Numbered from the stretch's first letter, positions 27,300 through 48,782 are shown. The stretch is DNA of 64,000 nucleotides from Amoebidium appalachense (GCA_963693365.1 CAVNZM010000017.1:5084001-5148000), one strand, 5' to 3'. Numbers and translations are program-made. Notes: generated by a model from the sequence alone, not told the origin.

Positions 27300-28112
27300 T
27301 TATTTAAAGGTCAGCTACGGCGCACCCCCCATGGCCGAATTGTGATTGGTGGGAGGTTCATGGTGTGTGCGGGCCGGGTTGGGTGGACCGTCGGAAGCTG
27401 GAAAGGACGTCGGGTGATGTGGTATGTGGCTGTTGTGTGTGTGGAAGGGGTGTGTGTGTGTGTGTGTGGGGAGGAGGGGAGGGGGGGGGGGGGGGGGATA
27501 ATATTCAATTTCTATAGGGTGTTTGATTTCAGTATACGTAGGGCCTGCATAATATCATATGTAAAATGTAGTTGCTAGCTCGCAGAACCGAGTTGTACAA
27601 ATTTGTCGCTTCTAAGTATTCGCTAATTTGCCCAAAGGGATTTTGTCCTTTCTTTCTGTTCTTTTTCGCCCTTCCTTCTCTTTTTAGTTTCCCATCTTCC
27701 CGTGTTTAGGGCTGGCTTTGAACGTCTTACTTTTTCTAATAGCTGAAAACCCCACGGGGACCTTTAGTTGCGCAGGCATGCGGGAACAACACTTGCACAG
27801 AATCGGTCTGGCTGGCTGGATTAATTTTGTCCTTGTGCGCAGCTTGCGTTACGGTATTTACGGTATTTAGTTTATCATTCTCGGGGACTTATAAGTAGCG
27901 CCAAAACATAGGACACACGGGGACATATGCATGCATGTTATTATATCTGCACACCATGGCACTCCACACTGCAGCTTAACATATGCACACGAACGTTATG
28001 CACACGCACATACGCAGTTTGCGTTCAGTGTTACATATTTCACTTGTAGCGATATGCCTAGGCTATCTTTGTGCCCTGCGACCAGTAGGCATAGACTCCG
28101 ACCAAACAGGCA

Positions 28113-28157
<45 letters not shown>

Positions 28158-29437
28158 ACACTCACTCACTCACTCACTCACAGAAAGGCATATGTCAGTA
28201 TACACATCAGGTCCTATACCCACGCGTGCACGTGCAAAAAACGCAGATGCATCTGGCATATACCAATTGGCTTGCATATGTGCACTTATAGAGATTGCCT
28301 TAATACCCGGCCCCTGGTCGTAAGTAGCACCTAATAGTGCATGTAACGGTAGTTGAACACTGTAATTTGTAGCCTATTGTTGAGGACAACACAGCAAATC
28401 CATGCATACAAAAAATTTTATAGTAGCACTATCAGCAGGTAGTGTCTGTAAAGCTGTAATCGAAAGGCAGGGCCTATGGATATGGTGTAACCGTTATCGT
28501 TTTTGTGGCTTCATGATCAAGTTGGGCGCTGTGAATGGCCACGGTGCAACCTACGCAGACCATAAACACATGTTTCAACCGCATATGTTCAATATCATGC
28601 GTACCGCCAGATTATGATTTATAATCTGATATAGGCCCGCGGGTGCCGGCTATCCCCTCCTCCCCATCTCTGGACGGCCACCACCACCCACCACCACAAA
28701 AAAACCTGAGAAGAGAAAGAACTTTTTGTGCATGGCTGGTGTGGCCTGGGCCTGACAAAATGCATATTTTAGCTCAGAAGCTGTGTCGAGTGCGAGCTAA
28801 AGGAAGGGAGGGTGGTGGGGGGGGGGGGGGGGGATATAACCATGATGTACACGTTAGGTATGCAGAGAAAAAACAGTCCCGGCTGATGGTGTAGTAGACC
28901 TATCTTGTAATTTCCGGACCCTCTGATAGAGTAAAAACCAAGGAGATGAAGTAAAATAACGAATAAGAACTTCGGGAAAGAGGGATGCCCAAGCAGAGAC
29001 ATTGCCAAAGGATGGGTATGTTCGGTGTGAAAACATGCCGAGCTCTGCAAGAACTGCTGGTCTTGAGTGATACAGGGTATAGGAAGTGGGTGATATATGA
29101 AGGGGCATGGAGGACAGCTTCCGGGCACGAAACTCTAAACAAAATCACGAAAGCATGCCGTGACATTAAGATATGGTATTGCAGGCATGGAAGGAGAATG
29201 GCTAAACGCAATATAGGAAATTAGTGGCAATGACCCTGCATATACTGATTATACGGAGCCCTTGAGAAGTCCTCAGAAGGGGGAGGTTCGGTAGGGAAGA
29301 GGAGGAAGGCATGCATGGAAATTCCATCTGAAATGCGGGCCTTGAATGATCCGAGGGAGAGGGGGGGGGGGGGGGGGGGGCGAGCAAAAAATCGCTCAGG
29401 CAAGACACTGAGTAACAGCAATATCTTGGGACTGTAC

Positions 29438-30386
29438 TTTATTGAAACAATAAAAGGACGAAGCCGTTGCTTCCCAAACCATCTTGAAACCAACCTGCAC
29501 AGAGAAACAAGAACTGTCAGTATACGTTTCCACTGGTTCGTTCATAGGAGTTCCAATGAAGAAGACTTGTCAGAACCCAATAGTTTTATCAAAGAAATTT
29601 CTCAACAACACGGACCTGGGTTGTGGATCATCGTTTCAAGCCTGAATAGGACAAAGTTTTCGGGCATGGATGCAGTGGAGTTACATTCTTCCAAGAAAGA
29701 AAAACAGCAGACGGGAACTTACTCGTTATTGTATGCCGGAGAAAAGTAAGTAGCACCAGAGCTCAGCACCTGTGGAAAACAAGCAACTTGTCAGCACTAA
29801 ACCACGTGTGCAACAAGCGATCAAAGCCGTGTTGTGACTGATCAGATGACACGCAAAGGTTTTCTCCACGAAATTGTCAGAGAGATTCCCACGTAAAGGA
29901 TATCATCATGCTGCCACTCCAACAAGCTTATAAAGGATTGTCACACTGTGACACGTGATCTAACACCTGTGAACTAACACCTCTTAAAACAAAAGGTCGC
30001 TCGAGAGACAACGCCCACACGGTATTGGCACAGGTAGAGTAGCTCGCTCATACAACACACAGCTTTACTACCCTCACAGAGCCTCAAAAAGCGCGCGAGC
30101 TCACTACCAACTCCTCTTCTACAACTTTCACCAAAACAACCAGTTTCTTCTTTCATTCACACGAAACAACCCACGCCAACCCTCGCACTTACGGCTAGAT
30201 AACATCACCGAAGCAACGCACCGTACGCTCGAAGCTGTATCCTTACAAGCAAAGAGAAACAGGAAACTATACCCGGCTTCACCACTGTACAGAAGGAAAC
30301 TCACACTCACCTCTACATTCAGGCTCAGTTGCAGTAGCCAAAGAAAACCAGGAGAGTGAACTGGGTGAGATGCATCCCCTTTTATA
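29438..30386 (-). ncRNA. Candidate short spliced transcription unit (non-coding or LTR-like)
   Basis: On the minus strand a TATA box (30386-30379) is followed by a donor (GTAGAG|GTGAGTGTGAG at 30311/30310), an acceptor (TTTCCACAG|G at 29769), a donor (ACGA|GTAAGTTCC at 29723/29722), an acceptor (CTGTGCAG|G at 29494) and AATAAA at 29443-29438. No reading frame longer than a few dozen codons survives splicing; the first ATG gives only 14 codons. It could be a small non-coding RNA gene, a 5'-UTR-like unit, or the LTR of an unrecognised retroelement. Confidence 0.3.
30379..30386 (-). promoter_or_regulatory. TATA box with two upstream AATATTCG palindrome sites
   Basis: TATAAAAG on the minus strand. 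About 20 and 39 nt upstream (in minus sense) are a perfect CGAATATTCG palindrome at 30406-30415 and GAATATTCG at 30425-30433, arranged like paired factor-binding sites. Confidence 0.4.
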
Positions 30387-32388
30387 CCTGCTGGCCCTAA
30401 AGGCACGAATATTCGCACACGGAGGAATATTCGTACACAGAGGAATCCAACAATAGCCTCAATCAAAGCACGAAAGACTATAATTAGCACACAGGACTTC
30501 CTTGGCCCACTGCTGTCACTCCATGGCGGATCGTTCAAAAAGGCACGTGTGTGTTTCTTTTCACACAACGGAGGTTTTCTCTGTTTTTTACAAAGCGCGT
30601 TTTCCTTAGATCCGCTTTCGGGTGGGTGTTTTGGGGTAACTCTTTCTGGGTTTTCCCTTGCCTGCCGGCAGCCTATGTGGTTGTGTCATCGAAAGCGCTT
30701 GAGTCAATGGCGTGCGAAATTGATGTTGGTGAAAGGTTTTTTTTTGGTGAGTGTCAGGCCTCGTGCCAAGACCACACACTTGCCAACACACCTGCACCAC
30801 AAATCTCTTCTTTTTTGTGTGTCTGTGTGTTAGCGTTATGTTTGGTGGCCTTCACCTAGTTTTCGGTTAGTTCATTCCGGGAGAATGGTTTTGTTGTGTC
30901 ACAAGATGTATAGCTCTTAGAAGTCGGGTTCGTTTGATGCATCAAACCCTCAGGGAAGGGAGTCTGTTCGATGTTGACGCAACTTGTTAATAAACTCCTG
31001 AGAAAAGGATTATACACGGGAACGTTGTCGGGTTATGCTGCATCGACACTCTTCTTTTACTTGTTTGAGTGCCCTATGTTGCTGTTCAACACGGTAACAG
31101 GGGCACGGGAAGCCCCATATGATCCACAACTCGTGCTTATATTTTTCCACTCTTGAAGGCTGGCCATCTTCAGACTTAAAAGGGATCGTATATCCATGAT
31201 GCTTATGGTCTCTATAGCGTGGGCACCATGACTACAACTTACACATTTCATTCCCCTGGCCCCTAGACCACTTCGTCCTTCTAGAACCGTGCCTCCATTG
31301 CAAGAGTGGGGTCGGGGGGTGTTTCGTGTCATGCTTTACTCTGCTTGCTTGCTCTCGCCTTTCAATGCCTACATCAACCCCGCTCCCCCACACTGCGCAC
31401 CCACGTCCACTACCACCACTGAGTAGTAGTTCCTCACTTATATTCCACCTACACCTGGACCAACTACTTTCTTTGAATCACATCCCTCCCCCCTTCCCTC
31501 TTCGGTGTGTAGATTTCATGGTGGTTTTTGCCTATTGGTCACGTCAGAATGGACAAAAGGACAGTAGGTGTGTACAAAGACAGCCATGCTAGATTCGAGG
31601 GATTTGGTATTTGTTAGTGCGTGTTTGTTACCTTATAGGTGTTGTTTTTTTTGAACCACGGCTGCGGTCGGATATGCAACTGTACAAGGCCTTAGGAAGG
31701 ACGAACCGACTGCTCAAGTTGTGGGAGCCGGAAAGTGTGGAAGAAGTGAGCAGCTCCCGGGGGGAGGGGGGGGGGGGGGGGGGACACCAGCAGTTAACCC
31801 AGCCTGTGTGTCTTTCGCACCTTTTTTGTTTTTCTGCGTCCCACTGCATGATACTACTACCCAAAACCCTAAGAAAACCCTCAGCTTGTTGGTTGTATTT
31901 TTGATGACAAGAGTGTTTGGCTGAATTTTCTGGTACGTTCGACCTAAAGAAAACAGCTGTATGTAAACAAGAGTGGGGATAATTTCCAGTCAACTTTATT
32001 TTAGTTTATTTAGTAGTGTACACGTCTGAGTGCCAGAGGCCTTGTTTAAAAAAATAAAAAAACGAAAATGAGTATATATTCAACTTGCGGAAGTATACTG
32101 TATCACTCGTGGCACTCGGACAGGTGTAGTCGACTCGAATACATGCATATAAGCACACATACTATGATACAAGTGCACATGTACATACGCACGTGCACAC
32201 ACACGTGGTAATACACTTTGGAAGTGTGGGATCACATATGCACAGCATTCCTCTTCCCTTCCTAGGCCTCCCCTTCTTCTTCTTCTATACATGTGCTGTA
32301 CCTGGATTGTAAATTAAATATGTAATTATCACGGGGGGTTACCGCTAACGTTTGCTCGAGGCACAGAGAACTGGGTCTCAGGTCATTG

Positions 32389-32431
<43 letters not shown>

Positions 32432-33204
32432 GTTATTACGACTCAAAAACGTATTTACGATTAAGGAGGACCCCCCAATACGACTAAAGAAAAGCATTCG
32501 ATTGGGAATTACGACCGGCTGTGAGGGGGGTTCGAAATCCCCGAATTTTGCCCAAATACGACTAAAGACGCCCGAGCCCCACAACCCTTGGGCCGCCACT
32601 GCCCCGGGGTGGAGGGGGGGGGGGGGGTTGCTTGGTATATCCCCACTGTGTTACATGCATCATCTAGATGTCGGTTGTTCTACTAGTAGAAAAATATCTT
32701 CATCCATTATGGTGCTGTAATAGCATACAAACAAAGGAGATGTTTCTATATAAGTGCTTTGGAAGACGGTAGAATCTGCAAGATGAAACGATATTATGAT
32801 AAAATTTAAAAAAATTAATTTGAAAGTAAGATTAAAAAAGATAACTGGGGCCCCCTCCAGCCCCCCTCCCCCCCCCCCCCCCCCCCCCTCCCCCCCTGGG
32901 CTCTTTTTCACACCTGCCTTCTTGCACCAATCCCCCCCCCCCCCCCCCCCCCCCCGAGCTCCCCCCTTCCCCCTTCCCTCCCCACTCCCCCCCACTACCC
33001 CCCCACCTCCCCCCCCCCCCCCCCCCCTCCCCCCCCCCCCTCCCTCCTTCCCTCCCCCGTGGATGCCCTCGTATTAGTAAGGAAATATAATTTTTTAGGT
33101 GTTCGGGTATCGTCATGCATAATATAAAGTTTGGCTAACTCGCACTGCTCTTTTGCCTCCCAAGTATGCATGCATAGCAGCACATACTTAACATCATCGC
33201 AGTG

Positions 33205-33232
33205 AATAAATCAGCTTTAAAAAAAAAAAAAA
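33205..33232 (+). repeat. AATAAA plus A14: possible retroposed 3' end
   Basis: AATAAA (33205-33210) is followed 8 nt later by an A14 run, then GC-rich CCGGGCCCGGGCGGGG. This is typical of the 3' end of a retroposed cDNA. The upstream 150 bp is not recognisable. Confidence 0.35.
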
Positions 33233-33407
33233 CCGGGCCCGGGCGGGGTCGACCTCAAGACTGCAAATCTCATGCCTTAATTTTTTTTAGCCTTAATTAG
33301 TTTTCCTATGATGAACTTATCAAATTTGTGTGCGCACATCCATCACCATTCATTCGTCGATCAAACGTGTAGAATGCAAGCAGCATGTCACGGACTTTTT
33401 GCCAAGT

Positions 33408-33443
<36 letters not shown>

Positions 33444-33682
33444 CGTGGAACGTCGAACCCTTTCCCAAAGTGTAACAAGTAGACATACACAAATGCGTAC
33501 ACACATACAAAAGCACCCACACACAGAGAGAGTCGATGATACTATTGTTCAAGTTGCTTTGGGAAAGAAGGACATTCCACACATGCGCAATTTTTTAAAA
33601 CAGACACAAACACAACTAGTGGCACATACCTGCATAACCACCCGCTCGAAGCACACACCCACCCACCCTCCCAACGTGCAAG

Positions 33683-33748
<66 letters not shown>

Positions 33749-34094
33749 CACGCACACACATGTACACACACACACTGTGTGTGACACATGCAAACCCCCC
33801 CCGCCCCCCTCCTGGTTATCTCCCCCTCCCACCCCCCCCCCCCCCCCACACACCCGCGAGCGCAGAGGCTTGCGCGCGCCCAGACACAACGTGTACAAGT
33901 ACGCACACACCCATTACCCCCCCCCCCCCCCCCCCCCCCCCCTCCCCATCCCCCCCCCCACAAACACACACGCACACACGTGCGTGCGCAGAGGCTCATG
34001 GGCGGCCACACACACCGTGTACAAGCACACACACACCCATATGCACAAACACACACACAGACACAAACACACACAAACACACAAACACACCGTG

Positions 34095-34146
<52 letters not shown>

Positions 34147-34148
34147 AC

Positions 34149-34209
<61 letters not shown>

Positions 34210-34222
34210 TACACACACACAG

Positions 34223-34288
<66 letters not shown>

Positions 34289-34660
34289 GCACGCACGCAC
34301 ACACACACTGAATTTCGGGCATCACCCAAAAGCTACATCCACATATGTGCATGCATCATACTTCGTGCCGATCCAGGTTGTGGCCACACGTGTCAATTCA
34401 ACCCATTTATGGGGTCCTAAGGGTGGGGATGAGGGGCGGGGGGAGGAGGGGGCGCGGGGCCAGGGCGGGGGCGTGGGGGAAGGGAGTTTTTCTGGTGTCC
34501 TAGAGAGGGGGAGGAGAGAGGGGGTGGGGAAGGGGGAGGGGAAGGAGAGGGGGCAGGGGTAGGGGGGAGGGGGGGGGGAGGAGCGGGAGAAGAAAAGACT
34601 AAAGAGAGAGCACGAGGGGGGGAGGGGGTGGGGGGGGAGCAACGTTGTCTAAGAGAGGAC

Positions 34661-34692
<32 letters not shown>

Positions 34693-35100
34693 GGAGAGAG
34701 AGAAGAGAGAGCGAGGGAGAGAGCTCGATTATCAATTCTTGTCCCCCCCCCCCCCCCCCCCCCCCAATTCACACACACCAAACCCTTCCTGCACTCCTTT
34801 CTGAATTTGCCGCATTCACTCCTTTCAGTCCATTTTCCATCATATGAGTTGCCAAAATCCCACTGTATAGACACGATGTGGTGTGTTTTTTTTTGGTTGT
34901 TTTTTTGTCTTCCTTGTTGCCGGTGTCTTTTTTTTTTTTTTTTTTGAGTCTTTCTTTTTTCTTTTCCTCTTTCTCTTTCCCCCCCTCCCCTCCCTCTATC
35001 TCTCTTTTGTGTGCGTATGTGCATGTGTGTGTGTCCCTGTGTGTGTGTCTGTGTGCGCGCGCGTGTGTGTGCGTACGTGTGTGCGTGCGTGCATGCGCGC

Positions 35101-35131
<31 letters not shown>

Positions 35132-35150
35132 TGTGTGATTGTATGTGTTC

Positions 35151-35186
<36 letters not shown>

Positions 35187-35235
35187 GTGTGGGGGGGGGG
35201 AGTGGGCGTGTGTGTGTGTGTGTGTGTGTATGTGT

Positions 35236-35280
<45 letters not shown>

Positions 35281-35335
35281 TGGTGGTGGTGGCCGTGGTG
35301 GGGGTGGTGGAGAGGGGGTGGGTGGGCGGGTGGGT

Positions 35336-35388
<53 letters not shown>

Positions 35389-35550
35389 AGGGGGGGGTCT
35401 ATATGGCTAAATATCGAAGACAGTATTGCATGATTACAGTCGTACAGATAGCGGGTCATTGCAGGATGGCTTGTCGTAAAAACATTTAAGCTAACCTGGC
35501 TAACTGGCGGGTTACCGGTTAACTATGAGAACGTTAAGTGCCGTATAATA

Positions 35551-35556
35551 TTTATT
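35551..35556 (-). terminator. AATAAA polyadenylation signal of the MFS gene
   Basis: Minus-strand AATAAA 210 nt downstream of the MFS stop codon, in AT-rich sequence. It is the best-placed hexamer for this gene. Confidence 0.5.
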
Positions 35557-35765
35557 TGTTCTTTCGCCCTTTTGATGTATACACTGTGCGCAGTATAGGC
35601 ATTTTGATGAGTTACATCCTCCCACACGTGTGTGCAACTTGTGCAGCTTGCATACTGCATTACTGTCTTTTATTTTACTAATTTGCTCTCGTTATTTACA
35701 CCAGGTATCTAATATTTTAATCAACCAATGGGTATTATACTTTAAGTTTTGAGCTTTAGTTATCA

Positions 35766-37352
35766 TTACTTAGCCACCGCAATTTGTTTTGGTACGGCTG
35801 CATCTTTTTTTAACTGCCTTTCCCTAGGAACCAATCCGGACATGGGGATAAACGGGAGAGTGGCAACAAACTGAATAGCGCCTGTGCAAAAAAACAACAC
35901 AGAATATCCCGCACTATTAATAATCAAACCGCCGAAAATCGCTGTGACATTCCAAGCAAGGAACACAACACTCTCCACCGACGCCCACCGACCACGAGAA
36001 TGTGCCGGGATGTTGTCGTACAAAATCGATTTTGTAAGGGGGATGGAAGCAATAACCGCGGCGTTTTTGACAAGATAGAGCAAACCGTACACATAGGTGT
36101 ATCTCTGCCAGATGGAGGTAGGGAGGCCCATCAGTGCGACTGAAACGACGCCCAACAACCGAAAGAGAACCACACCCTGCACACGTCCCCACCGTTTTGC
36201 AAATATGTTTGCACAGTAGACTAGAAACATAGCGAGGAGGGGTGTGAGGAAAGCGAGCACGTTTGCGCCGGCGGGAGAAACACCCAAAAACTCTCCGAGG
36301 TATACGAAATAGTAGCGCCCCGCCAACCCTCCTCCTAAGGTCTCCAAAATGTCGGCAAGCGTGAGTAGGTAAGGGATCCATGCAATGGTGATGAAACCCC
36401 ACACGCGTTTTTCGGCCGGTTTTTCCTGCTCTTCGTTCGCGCCAATGTCGGGTGTTGTTATTGTTGTTGTTGTTGTTGTGGCTGGTGTTGTTTCCTGTTG
36501 TTCGACTGTGCCTTGCTCTACGCGGGAGGATGTGACAACCTCGTTGTTGGGTGGGTGCGGCAAAACGTCCTTGAAGAAAGGGAGGAAGAGGAGGCACCCG
36601 AAAAGCACGAACATGCCCCCGGCGTAAATGTCCGCCATAACAGGCAACGTCCATGTATCACCCAAAATCTTAAAGAGAATGATGCTGATAATAGGCCCTA
36701 TTGTGCTTGAGAGCAGAGAGGCCACCGTCTTGATGGATTCGTACTTTGTGCGGTCGCCTCTCTTCACGCAATCCGCGTACAGTGCGTTCATAGGAGGGGC
36801 GGCGATGCCGGAATAGATTGACTGTGCGCATATGCCAACGGTGAGAAGCGCGTAGTTGCCTTGCCATGTAGAAAAGGGCCCATTCAGCGCAACGAGTTGA
36901 ATCACGATGGCCGCAAAACCGACTATTCCCGAGCACTTTATTGTAGTGTCGCGCCTAAACCGGTCTGCAAGGTATCCCGCGGGGACCGAAGCCAAGGCTT
37001 TTGCCACACCCTGAGCCGCGGAGGTGTAGCCGCTGTCGATGGGGTTGCCAGCAAGAACAGTGATGTAGGGGGACTGCACGGTGTTGTGTGTCATGCTAAG
37101 GGATACACCAAATACCATCGTGTATGACGTTATTAGCACTATGTTCTTGTTTGTTTTCCACGTTATGGCGAGCGTTTTGAACCAGCTACCTACCCTAGAC
37201 GTGCACATGGGCATGCATCCCCGTTTGTTTTCATTTTGTGTGGTTGCATTTTCGTTATCCGCCAAGCTCTCGATTTCACTGTTAGCGTGCACGTGAGAGG
37301 CAATTTTGGTTTCCTGGGGTGTATTTTCTTTGCTATCTCTTACAATCTCCAT
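35766..37352 (-). CDS. Major facilitator superfamily (MFS) transporter
   Basis: Single-exon, 528-residue integral membrane transporter. From the chosen start (MEIVRDSKENTPQET, ATG at 37352) there is a hydrophilic N-terminal tail of ~65 residues, then about 12 membrane segments in two bundles. The first helix contains ITSYTMVFGVSLSM. The loop after helix 2 carries the MFS motif A, GYLADRFRRD. A ~70-residue central cytosolic loop contains a (T)n stretch encoded by (GTT)n near 36458-36475. C-terminal helices end in FIPMSGLVPRERQL. The substrate cannot be inferred; the fold resembles DHA1-like drug/metabolite porters. The frame stays open for 190 codons upstream with other ATGs (for example 37568), but that extension is not transporter-like and is probably 5' UTR. 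Confidence 0.88.
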   Translation of the reverse strand: MEIVRDSKENTPQETKIASHVHANSEIESLADNENATTQNENKRGCMPMCTSRVGSWFKTLAITWKTNKNIVLITSYTMVFGVSLSMTHNTVQSPYITVLAGNPIDSGYTSAAQGVAKALASVPAGYLADRFRRDTTIKCSGIVGFAAIVIQLVALNGPFSTWQGNYALLTVGICAQSIYSGIAAPPMNALYADCVKRGDRTKYESIKTVASLLSSTIGPIISIILFKILGDTWTLPVMADIYAGGMFVLFGCLLFLPFFKDVLPHPPNNEVVTSSRVEQGTVEQQETTPATTTTTTITTPDIGANEEQEKPAEKRVWGFITIAWIPYLLTLADILETLGGGLAGRYYFVYLGEFLGVSPAGANVLAFLTPLLAMFLVYCANIFAKRWGRVQGVVLFRLLGVVSVALMGLPTSIWQRYTYVYGLLYLVKNAAVIASIPLTKSILYDNIPAHSRGRWASVESVVFLAWNVTAIFGGLIINSAGYSVLFFCTGAIQFVATLPFIPMSGLVPRERQLKKDAAVPKQIAVAK

Positions 37353-46261
<8,909 letters not shown>

Positions 46262-46800
46262 AAGCAGTGTGTTCGTGCTGCTCTGCATGGTGGAAAAGAA
46301 AGAAAGAAGAGCAGTGTGTTGGTGCTGCTCGGCATGGTAGAAGACTAGAGCAGGGTGTTGGTGCTGCTCGGCATGGTAGAAGACACTAGAGCAGGGTGTT
46401 GGTGCTGCTCGGCATGGTAGAAGACACTAGAGCAGGGTGTTGGTGCTGCTCGGCATGGTAGAAGACACTAGAGCAGGGTGTTGGTGCTGCTCGGCATGGT
46501 AGAAGACACTAGAGCAGGGTGTTGGTGCTGCTCGGCATGGTAGAAGACTAGAGCAGGGTGATGGTGCTGCTCGGCATGGTAGAAGACACTAGAGCAGGGT
46601 GTTGGTGTTGCTCGGCATGGTAGAAGACACTAGAGCAGGGTGATGGTGCTGCTCGGCATGGTAGAAGACACTAGAGCAGGGTGATGGTGCTGCTCGGCAT
46701 GGTAGAAGACACTAGAGCAGGGTGTTGGTGCTGCTCGGCATGGTAGAGGACACTAGAGCAGGGTGTTGGTGCTGCTCGTCATGGTGGAAGAAGACAGCAT
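46262..46800 (+). repeat. 41-bp minisatellite (~12-13 units)
   Basis: Tandem units of ~41 bp, each containing AGAGCAGGGTGTTGGTGCTG, CTCGGCATGGTAG and AAGACACT. The outer units are diverged and some inner units are 37-38 bp long, lacking ACACT. G-T-T/G-A-T variants alternate. No open frame runs through it, and no protein repeat is implied. Confidence 0.9.
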
Positions 46801-48039
46801 GAAGTTCGTGCGGCCTATTGGTATTCTTATGTTTTTCTAGAGTTTTTGACGCTTTAGTAAATTTCGTTTTTCCTGACAAAGTGCCCATGTCGCAAAACTA
46901 ATAACTCGTGTTGTACTAGTCCTACGGCAACGGCTCAAACACGGCCATGTTGCCAGCGTTTGGCTCTATGCAATGGTGTGCATGCCGCCCCTTGTGCGTA
47001 AATGTGGTGGAGTGTGGATGCAGCGGCGCACGGCCGTTTACGAAACACGTGTCGTGTTTTGTGCCTGGTCGCGATGGCCCTGTGCGTGTTAAAATTTAAG
47101 AGAATAGGAATGTGCAAAATACGCATCTTGATTGGTTGCATTTTATCTGATGAGCCCGGAGTGGCGATCTTATTGGATAGTTAACTGCTATTTTTAAGGA
47201 ATCATACTGCTTGTTCACCGATCACATATGGTTTTGATGTGATCGGGAGCCCGACATGGCGCGACTGCGCTCAGATTTGGTCTGCATTGCTCTTTTAGAG
47301 GCTGACTTGCTTGCTGTGCCTCGGTAGGTTTTGAGGGGGGCCTGTTGGGAAGCAGCAGTAATGATGTCTCCTTGCGGAGTGTGGTCTGGTCAACATCGAT
47401 GCATATATGACTAGTTGGAGCAAACTAGTTTCACGCATACACGTACACTTAAGGTTTTGCCCGCTGGTGTCCTTTGTCACTTGTCGCTTTATTTTTATTT
47501 CGTAGCTTTGGCTTTTTAAATTTCAGTTCTATTGGTGGTTATGTAGCCCGTGGCTGCACGTTGCCTTCATCAACGGATCAATAAAACCGAGTCAAAAGAA
47601 AAAAAAATTGCGATCTAAAAAAACTTCAAACATGGTGAAAGTGAAAAAATTAGTCTACTTTTTGTCGGCGGTTGTGGTTGACTTCTCAAATGTGAGCAGC
47701 AGCACTGTCACAAGCACCATCGAAAAGTCACCATTGATATTGCTTTATTTCAGGTATGCTGATTGGCCGTGTTTCTGGCTATCGATTGGTTGTAAACAGT
47801 TTTGCAAATTGTTAAAGGTACAGAAACATCAACAATATATAAAGCATGTATAAATACTACAAGCGGTGCTACAATGGTTGACTATAAGCTATACATAGGG
47901 TTTTAAAATGACATCACAGCTTACCGGTAGCCGTGCGTGTGTGAATGAGAGCTGTGTGTGTGTGTGTGTGTGTGTGTGGAGGGAGGGGGAGGGGGAGGGG
48001 GGGGGGGGAGGGGGGGGAGTTGTGTGTGTATGTGGGGGG

Positions 48040-48138
<99 letters not shown>

Positions 48139-48272
48139 CTTGTGCGTGTGCGTGTGCGTGTGTGCGTGCGTTGAAATGTGTGTGTGCTTGTGTGTCCACG
48201 CGTGTGTGCGTGCGGGTGTGCGTGCGTGCGCGCGCGTGTGTGTGTTGGTAGCCGTGTGTGTGTGTGTGTGTA

Positions 48273-48318
<46 letters not shown>

Positions 48319-48440
48319 TGCAGAGGGAGAGGAGTTTCTTACAAATACTGCAGCACGTCCCGCAACTGAAGGAGAATTATTGTAGACACGTGATAAACGA
48401 GCAAACGTACTTAACTCTTACATTCGACATGTCCATAGAA
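46801..48440. other. Intergenic DNA with GT-repeat block and candidate retroposon tail
   Basis: Mostly unassigned single-copy-looking sequence. A candidate retroposon 3' tail lies at 47580-47607. TG-rich microsatellites span 47956-48270 and a ~45-nt G-run spans 48273-48317. Confidence 0.5.
47580..47607 (+). repeat. Candidate retroposon 3' tail, copy 2
   Basis: AATAAA, then GAGTCAAAAGAAAAAAAA, matching the arrangement at 20679-20704. Confidence 0.4.
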
Positions 48441-48746
48441 TGTTATGTTATATGGGTGTATATGGTCCTCGGTGGGTTCTCTGTGATGGTCTGTGTGCTA
48501 TGTGCTCTTAATAGAGTCTCGGGTTATGTCTCAACCTGTGACCCATCTGTAATGATGCAAGACCTTGTGTGTATCTCTTTGTATCTCAAAGTCAGACTGA
48601 CAACTGAGGCCTGCTCAGGAGTGACGGTCATACATGTACTCTGGGATCAGGGCTCAGCTAGGCTATCCATATATGGTAATCATTACATCCATATCTTGGT
48701 TCATAGGGTAGGGATTCTCAACCGTGTGTGCTTCAGTCACATCACA
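48441..48746 (+). repeat. Left LTR of short element (306 bp)
   Basis: TG...CA-bounded and a direct repeat of 50380-51200 minus its insertion, with a handful of substitutions. It is followed by TCACTCCCCCCTCAAG and a perfect 8-bp hairpin at 48763-48782. Confidence 0.7.
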
Positions 48747-48762
48747 TCACTCCCCCCTCAAG

Positions 48763-48782
48763 ATCCTTCGTCCTCGAAGGAT
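48763..48782 (+). other. Perfect hairpin just inside the left LTR
   Basis: Arms ATCCTTCG and CGAAGGAT with loop TCCT, 16 nt inside the element. It lies where a primer-binding or leader structure would be expected in an LTR element. Confidence 0.5.

Larger units (their letters stand above)
27300..35550. other. Gene-poor, repeat-rich interval
   Basis: Apart from the candidate transcript at 29438-30386, no supported protein gene was found in ~8 kb. (CA)n/(CTCA)n lies at 28117-28180; G-runs at 28818-28834, 29361-29380, 31760-31783, 32391-32429, 32617-32627 and 33411-33440; C-rich blocks at 32850-33058; (CA)n at 33684-33743 and 34090-34310; GA-rich DNA at 34500-34720; GT-rich then a ~50-nt G-run at 35000-35397. 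A possible retroposed 3' end (33205-33232) and a possible hAT terminus (near 32601) lie here. Confidence 0.6.

Noticed and set aside
30128-30568. 146-codon minus-strand open frame
   Set aside because: It spans the TATA box and putative promoter and has no domain similarity.
32523-32545. tRNA-like T-arm (GGTTCGAAATCCCC)
   Set aside because: No acceptor stem, D-arm or anticodon arm at proper distances.
46262-46800. CRISPR array
   Set aside because: Contiguous tandem units without unique spacers in a eukaryotic genome; a minisatellite.
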